A program made the position numbers and the translations under genes. The notes below the pieces were generated by a model, which had not been told where the DNA came from, did not search any database, and worked only from the letters and a program-made list of their open reading frames with translations. This document shows positions 59,981 to 64,000 of a stretch of 64,000 nucleotides of DNA, piece by piece. The DNA comes from Sphingomonas sp. JUb134 (lineage in GTDB: Bacteria > Pseudomonadota > Alphaproteobacteria > Sphingomonadales > Sphingomonadaceae). Position 1 is the stretch's first letter. Every line of letters begins with the position of its first letter. The stretch is from positions 124,001-188,000 of the forward strand of contig NZ_SLYP02000003.1 in assembly GCF_004341505.2 (NCBI RefSeq), in the 5' to 3' direction.

Positions 59981-59989
59981 TATCTGACA
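59981..59989 (+). promoter_or_regulatory. Candidate GntR operator before uxaC
   Basis: TATCTGACA shares TCTGACA with TGTCTGACA at 27571, with one difference over nine bases. It lies about 90 bp upstream of uxaC. Confidence 0.3.
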
Positions 59990-59993
59990 AATT

Positions 59994-60020
59994 GGCTGGA
60001 CAGTCTCCAGCCGCTTTTGC
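59994..60020 (+). terminator. Hairpin after the LacI gene
   Basis: GGCTGGA / TCCAGCC (perfect 7-bp stem, 5-nt loop) followed by GCTTTTGC, starting 17 bp after the lacI-type stop. It is a short but plausible intrinsic terminator separating the regulator from uxaCB. Confidence 0.5.
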
Positions 60021-60077
60021 ATCCTTCCGCCTACTGCCGGCGGGCCGCCCGCCTCCCTTTCTGCCCGAGGCCGTTCG

Positions 60078-61493
60078 ATGACCAAGCTTTCGCTTCACCC
60101 TGATCGGCTGCTGCCGGCCGATCCGACCACCCGGTCGATCGCGCGGCGACTGTACGAGCGCATCGCGGGCCTTCCGATCCTCTCGCCCCATGGGCACACC
60201 GATCCGGCTTGGTTCGATCGCAACGAGCTGTTCGGCAATCCGGCCAGCCTCCTGATCATCCCGGACCATTATGTCTTTCGCATGCTCTACAGCCAGGGCG
60301 TGCCGCTGGAGGAACTGGGCGTACCCCGCGTCGACGGCGGGCCCACCGAGGCCAATCCGCGCGCGATCTGGCGCCGCTTCGCCAGCCACTATTACCTGTT
60401 CCGCGGCACCCCATCGCGCATGTGGCTCGACTGGGTGTTCGCCGAAATCTTCGGGCTCGACGAGGTGCTGTCCGCCGCCAACGCCGAAACCTATTACGAC
60501 ACCATCGACGCCGCGCTGAAGCAGGAGGCGTTCCGCCCCCGCGCGCTGTTCGAGCGCTTCAACATCGAGGCAATCGCCACCACCGAGGGTCCGCTGGACC
60601 CGCTCGACCACCATCGCGCGATCCGCGCGAGCGGATGGCAGGGCAAGGTCATCACAACCTATCGCCCCGACCCCGCGCTCGACCCCGAGTTCGAAGGCTT
60701 CCGGCAGAACGTCGAGCGATTGGGGGAACTGGCCCGCGAGGACGTGTCGAGCTGGAAGGGGTACCTGCGGGCGCACGAAAACCGCCGCGCCTATTTCCGC
60801 GAGGTCGGCGGCGCGACCGCGACCGACCACGGCCACCCCAGCGCCGCGACCGCGGACCTTTCCGAGGCAGAAGCCGAGCGCCTCTATGCCCGCGTCCGCT
60901 CCGGCAGCTGCACGGCCGCCGAGGCCGAGCTGTTCCGCGCCCAGATGCTCACCGAAATGGCCCGGATGAGCATCGACGACGGCATGACGCTCCAGATCCA
61001 CCCCGGCGTCCACCGCAACCACAATGCGACCCTCATGGCGCAGTTCGGCCGCGACAAGGGCGCCGACATCCCGATGGCGACGGACTTCGTCGGCGCGCTC
61101 CATCCGCTGCTCAGCCGCTATGGCTCGGACCCGCGGCTCAACATCATCCTCTTCACCCTGGACGAGGACAGCTATGCGCGGGAGCTCGCGCCGCTCGCCG
61201 GCCACTATCCCTCGCTGCGCCTCGGCCCGCCCTGGTGGTTCAACGATAGCCCTGAGGGCATGCGCCGCTTCCGCGAGCGGGTGACCGAGACGGCCGGCTT
61301 CTACAACACGGTCGGCTTCAACGACGACACCCGCGCCTTCCTGTCGATCCCGGCGCGCCACGACGTCGCCCGGCGAATGGACTGCGCCTTCCTCGCACGC
61401 CTCGTCGCCGAGCATCGGTTGCCCGAGGACGAGGCGCACGAAGTCGCGCAGGCGCTGACCTATGACCTCGTCAAGCAGGCCTACAAGCTGTGA
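60078..61493 (+). CDS. uxaC: Uronate isomerase
   Basis: This 471-residue amidohydrolase-fold enzyme converts D-galacturonate to tagaturonate and D-glucuronate to fructuronate, the entry step for free hexuronates. The metal-binding HxH appears in LSPHGHTDPAWF. Other landmarks are NPRAIWRRFASHYYLFRGTPSRMWLDWVF, TTEGPLDPLDHH and MTLQIHPGVHRNHN, with PPWWFNDSPEGMRRFRE near the C-terminus. The length fits the family (~470). It overlaps the next gene by 4 bp (GTGA), so isomerase and reductase are coupled. Confidence 0.96.
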   Translation: MTKLSLHPDRLLPADPTTRSIARRLYERIAGLPILSPHGHTDPAWFDRNELFGNPASLLIIPDHYVFRMLYSQGVPLEELGVPRVDGGPTEANPRAIWRRFASHYYLFRGTPSRMWLDWVFAEIFGLDEVLSAANAETYYDTIDAALKQEAFRPRALFERFNIEAIATTEGPLDPLDHHRAIRASGWQGKVITTYRPDPALDPEFEGFRQNVERLGELAREDVSSWKGYLRAHENRRAYFREVGGATATDHGHPSAATADLSEAEAERLYARVRSGSCTAAEAELFRAQMLTEMARMSIDDGMTLQIHPGVHRNHNATLMAQFGRDKGADIPMATDFVGALHPLLSRYGSDPRLNIILFTLDEDSYARELAPLAGHYPSLRLGPPWWFNDSPEGMRRFRERVTETAGFYNTVGFNDDTRAFLSIPARHDVARRMDCAFLARLVAEHRLPEDEAHEVAQALTYDLVKQAYKL

Positions 61494-62956
61494 GCGCACG
61501 CCTTTCGAACGCGACCCTGGCAACGCTGCCCGCCGAAGTCGCCCGCCCGTCCTATGACCGCGCCGCGGTGAAGGCGGGCGTCGTCCACCTGGGCATCGGC
61601 GCCTTTCATCGCGCACATCAGGCCGCGGTATTCGACGCCGCGCTCACCGCAGGAGACCTGCGCTGGGGCATCATCGGCGTATCGCTGCGTTCTCCGGGCG
61701 TGCGCGACCAGCTGGTACCACAGGACGGGCTCTATACGCTGGTCGAGCGCGAGGGCGACGCCCGGCGCCTGCAGCTGATCGGGGCGGTCCAGACCGTGCT
61801 GGTGGCGCCCGAGCATCCGGCGGCGGTCGTCGCCGCGCTCGCCAGCCCCGACACGCATCTCGTCACGCTGACGATCACCGAGAAGGGCTACAAGCTCGAC
61901 CCCGCCACCGGCGCGTTGATCGAGGCGGATGCGGATGTCGCCGCCGACCTCGCCAGCCTTGAAGCGCCTCGTACCGCCCCGGGCTTCTTGGTCGCGGCCC
62001 TCGCCCGCCGCCGCGCTGCGGGCCTTCCCCCCTTCACCGCGATTAGTTGCGACAACCTGCCGCACAATGGTGCGCGACTGCGCCAGGCGGTGCTGCGCAT
62101 GGCCGCCGCGCACGACGCGGAGCTCGCCGCCTGGATCGAGGCGGAGGGCGCCTTCCCGCAGACCATGGTCGACAGGATCGTCCCCGCCACCACCGACGCC
62201 GATATCGCCGAACTCGCGCGGACCTTGGGCGTGGAGGACCAGGCGATGGTCAAGACCGAGCCCTTCTCCCAATGGGTGATCGAAGATCGCTTCGCGGGTC
62301 CGCGGCCGGACTTCGCGGCGCTTGGCGTCCAGCTCACCGACGACGTCGCGCCCTGGGAAGAGGCCAAGCTCCGACTGCTCAACGGGGCGCATTCAGGCAT
62401 CGCCTATCTCGGCGGTCTCGCAGGCATCGACTTCGTGCACGAGGTAGTGGCGCTGCCCGAAGGCCGCCGCTTCGTCGAGCGGTTGTGGGAGGAGGCGGAG
62501 TCGACGCTGTCGCCGCCGCCCGGCCTCGACGTCGCAGCCTATCGGGCACAGCTGATGGCGCGCTTCGCCAACGCCGCGCTCCAGCACCGTACCCGGCAGA
62601 TCGCGATGGACGGATCGCAAAAGCTGCCGCAGCGGCTGCTTGCAAGCATCGCCGCGTGTCGCGCGACGGATACCCGCTGCCCCGCCCTGAAGCTTGCCGT
62701 TGCCGCGTGGATGCGCTGGCAGGAGGGCATCGACGACCAGGGCAGAGCCTTTACCGTCGATGATCCACTCGCTGCGCGCACCGCCGCGGCATTGGAGGGC
62801 ACCATCACGGCCGAGGAGAAGGTGGCAGCGCTGCTCGCGCTCGACGCGATCTTCCCCCCTGCTCTGGCCGAAGACGCCGCGCTGGCACAGCTTCTCGCGG
62901 CTTGGCTGCACCGCCTGGAGACGGAGGGCGCCCGCGCGACCCTCGCCCGGCTGTAG
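61490..62956 (+). CDS. uxaB: Fructuronate/tagaturonate reductase (mannitol-dehydrogenase family)
   Basis: This 488-residue NAD-dependent polyol dehydrogenase belongs to the long-chain mannitol dehydrogenase family. It shows the Rossmann start VVHLGIGAFHRAHQA, the conserved TITEKGY and SCDNLPHNG motifs, and the catalytic-lysine region MVKTEPFSQWVIED with KLRLLNGAHSGIAYLG. Following uxaC by a 4-bp overlap, it must reduce tagaturonate to altronate or fructuronate to mannonate. Sequence looks closer to the mannonate/fructuronate (UxuB) type, but the neighbour uxaA points to altronate, so the symbol is provisional. GTG start. Confidence 0.85.
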   Translation: MSARLSNATLATLPAEVARPSYDRAAVKAGVVHLGIGAFHRAHQAAVFDAALTAGDLRWGIIGVSLRSPGVRDQLVPQDGLYTLVEREGDARRLQLIGAVQTVLVAPEHPAAVVAALASPDTHLVTLTITEKGYKLDPATGALIEADADVAADLASLEAPRTAPGFLVAALARRRAAGLPPFTAISCDNLPHNGARLRQAVLRMAAAHDAELAAWIEAEGAFPQTMVDRIVPATTDADIAELARTLGVEDQAMVKTEPFSQWVIEDRFAGPRPDFAALGVQLTDDVAPWEEAKLRLLNGAHSGIAYLGGLAGIDFVHEVVALPEGRRFVERLWEEAESTLSPPPGLDVAAYRAQLMARFANAALQHRTRQIAMDGSQKLPQRLLASIAACRATDTRCPALKLAVAAWMRWQEGIDDQGRAFTVDDPLAARTAAALEGTITAEEKVAALLALDAIFPPALAEDAALAQLLAAWLHRLETEGARATLARL

Positions 62957-62958
62957 GA

Positions 62959-63717
62959 TCAGCGGATCGCGGAAAAACGGTTTGCGCGATCCCGCAACTG
63001 GGCCGCCTCGGCGCGGGCTCGTTCGAGGGCATCGTTCTGCGTCGCCTCGAGCAAGTGCTCGATCACGCGGCCCAGGTGGCGGCGCATGGCTTGGCGCGCC
63101 CCGTCCGGATCGCCCGCGGCGATCGCATCGAGGATGGCCCGATGGTCCTCGATGCGCGGTTTCTCCCCTGCCCGCCGCGCGCGGTCGAGCACGGCCATGC
63201 AGAGGGGCGAGCGATGCCGCACGTCCCACAGCGTCTCGATCGTCAGCACCATCGCGTCGTTGGCGGTCGCCCGCGCGATCTGGCGATGGAACTCGCGATC
63301 GGCATATTCGTCCGGGCTGTCGATCGCGTTCTCGGCGATCATCCGCTCCAGAATGTCGCGCAACGCTGCCACGTCCGCCTCGTTTCGGGTGAGCGCAGCC
63401 AGCGCAGCGCACTCCCCCTCCACCAGCCGGCGCGCCTCGATCAGTTCGAACGCCCCGATGTCCAGATCGGACGGCTGCAGCAGTCCCGGCGCGTGGGCGG
63501 TCACATAGACGCCCGATCCACGCCGTGCCTCGACCAGTCCGAGGATCTCCATGCCGATCACCGCCTCCCGCACCGTCAGGCGGCTGACGCAGAAACGATC
63601 GACGAGTTCGCGTTCGGTGGGGAGCCGGTCGCCCGGTGCGAAGCGCCCGCTGACGATGTCGGCCTGAAGGGCGTCGATGATCGCTTGGTAGAGCTTGCGT
63701 CCGGCGGGTCGGGTCAT
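62959..63717 (-). CDS. GntR-family regulator with FCD domain (paralogue 2)
   Basis: This 252-residue regulator has a winged helix (KLYQAIIDALQADIVSGRFAPGDRLPTERELVDRFCVSRLTVREAVIGMEI) and an FCD domain with EYADREFHRQIARATAND...EDHRAILDAIAAGDP...MRRHLGRVIEHLLEA, carrying the metal-binding histidines and acidic residues. It is very like paralogue 1 at 26708. Start 63717 (MTRPAGRKLY) is preferred, with AGGAA upstream. It follows uxaA on the same strand by 58 bp and is convergent with uxaB, so it probably controls the uxa genes in response to a hexuronate-derived ligand. Confidence 0.9.
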   Translation of the reverse strand: MTRPAGRKLYQAIIDALQADIVSGRFAPGDRLPTERELVDRFCVSRLTVREAVIGMEILGLVEARRGSGVYVTAHAPGLLQPSDLDIGAFELIEARRLVEGECAALAALTRNEADVAALRDILERMIAENAIDSPDEYADREFHRQIARATANDAMVLTIETLWDVRHRSPLCMAVLDRARRAGEKPRIEDHRAILDAIAAGDPDGARQAMRRHLGRVIEHLLEATQNDALERARAEAAQLRDRANRFSAIR

Positions 63718-63775
63718 GCTGGGTTCCTGCACCCCGTCAGCCTAGGCGGCACGACTGGCCCTGTCATCCATCGAC

Positions 63776-64000
63776 TTAGACGGTCACACCCTGCTTCCAC
63801 AGCGCGATTTCCCGCTCGCCGTTGCGCTCGGCGCGTGTCTCTGCACCGGAAGCCGTGGCGATCACCAGGTCGAGCAGCCGTTCGGTCACCGCCTCCGGTG
63901 CCTCCCCTTCCAGCAGCGGCCCCGCGTCGAAGTCGATCCATCCCGGCTTACGCTCGGCAAGCCCGGTGTTGGAGGCGATCTTGAGCGTCGGCGCCGGAAA
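63776..64000 (-). CDS. uxaA: Altronate dehydratase, C-terminal part (cut by window edge)
   Basis: The frame is open to the right edge and gives 74 residues: LKIASNTGLAERKPGWIDFDAG, then EAVTERLLDLVIATASG, and the ending GEREIALWKQGVTV before TAA. This is the typical C-terminus of altronate dehydratase (UxaA/GarD family), which converts altronate to KDG with an iron or manganese cofactor. It supplies the missing step between the uxaB product and kdgK. It is read towards the GntR regulator and probably shares its transcript. Confidence 0.88.
   Translation of the reverse strand, partial: FPAPTLKIASNTGLAERKPGWIDFDAGPLLEGEAPEAVTERLLDLVIATASGAETRAERNGEREIALWKQGVTV

Noticed and set aside
61490..62956. 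Reading the mannitol-dehydrogenase-family protein as a true mannitol dehydrogenase
   Set aside because: Four-base overlap with uronate isomerase and the nearby altronate dehydratase make a hexuronate reductase far more likely.

Overview
The window reads as a chromosomal segment of a high-GC alphaproteobacterium, most likely Sphingomonas or a close relative. This rests on the families present and their style: two very large TonB-dependent receptors with a DIVVTGF plug start, FCD-type GntR regulators, the short-chain fatty-acyl (ScfR) regulator divergent from isocitrate lyase, BIME-like intergenic palindromes and many GTG starts. No rRNA, tRNA or CRISPR array was seen.

Layout. (1) 1-9068: the end of a TetR-type regulator, an IS481-family element, then housekeeping and stress genes (DUF3008, a protein-isoaspartate methyltransferase/erythromycin-esterase fusion, an MDR oxidoreductase), a CDF metal transporter with a lipoprotein, and a membrane PQQ glucose-type dehydrogenase. 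(2) 9069-14576: an insertion-sequence pile-up. An IS3-family element is broken twice by two different IS110-family elements, carries a 51-bp tandem duplication at its right end, and is followed by an intact IS630 element in a TA target. (3) 14636-20043: the glyoxylate shunt, with regulator scfR divergent from isocitrate lyase, a tiny 58-residue gene, and malate synthase G. (4) 20170-23352: electron-transfer flavoprotein genes, then a FadL-type outer-membrane gene and a MerR gene joined and both broken by a deletion. (5) 23444-36309: a TonB receptor, a GntR regulator and a DUF1080/Gfo-Idh-MocA/ApbE/MFS cluster that resembles an oxidative (3-keto) glycoside-degradation locus. (6) 37288-64000: a large pectin/hexuronate utilisation locus.

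How the genes work together. Region 6 holds both bacterial routes from galacturonate-containing sugars to 2-keto-3-deoxygluconate (KDG). kduI and kduD handle the unsaturated uronate released by pectate lyases. uxaC, a fructuronate/tagaturonate-type reductase (uxaB) and uxaA (entering from the right edge) handle free uronate. kdgK phosphorylates KDG. Around them lie a second TonB receptor, MFS transporters of the hexuronate type, GH43 and GH3 glycosidases, two esterases, two FAA-hydrolase-fold 2-keto-acid hydratases, a large exported protein of unknown activity, and LacI and GntR regulators.

Two recurrent short sequences look like regulon operators. TGACACCGSTTNCC-type sites lie before kduI, the second TonB receptor, and both FAA-hydrolase operons. 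T(G/A)T(C/A)TGACA-type sites lie before the first TonB receptor, the DUF1080 cluster and uxaC. These are sequence observations; which regulator binds which site is inference. All coordinates, starts and motifs come from reading the sequence; family names come from recognising the proteins, without database searches.
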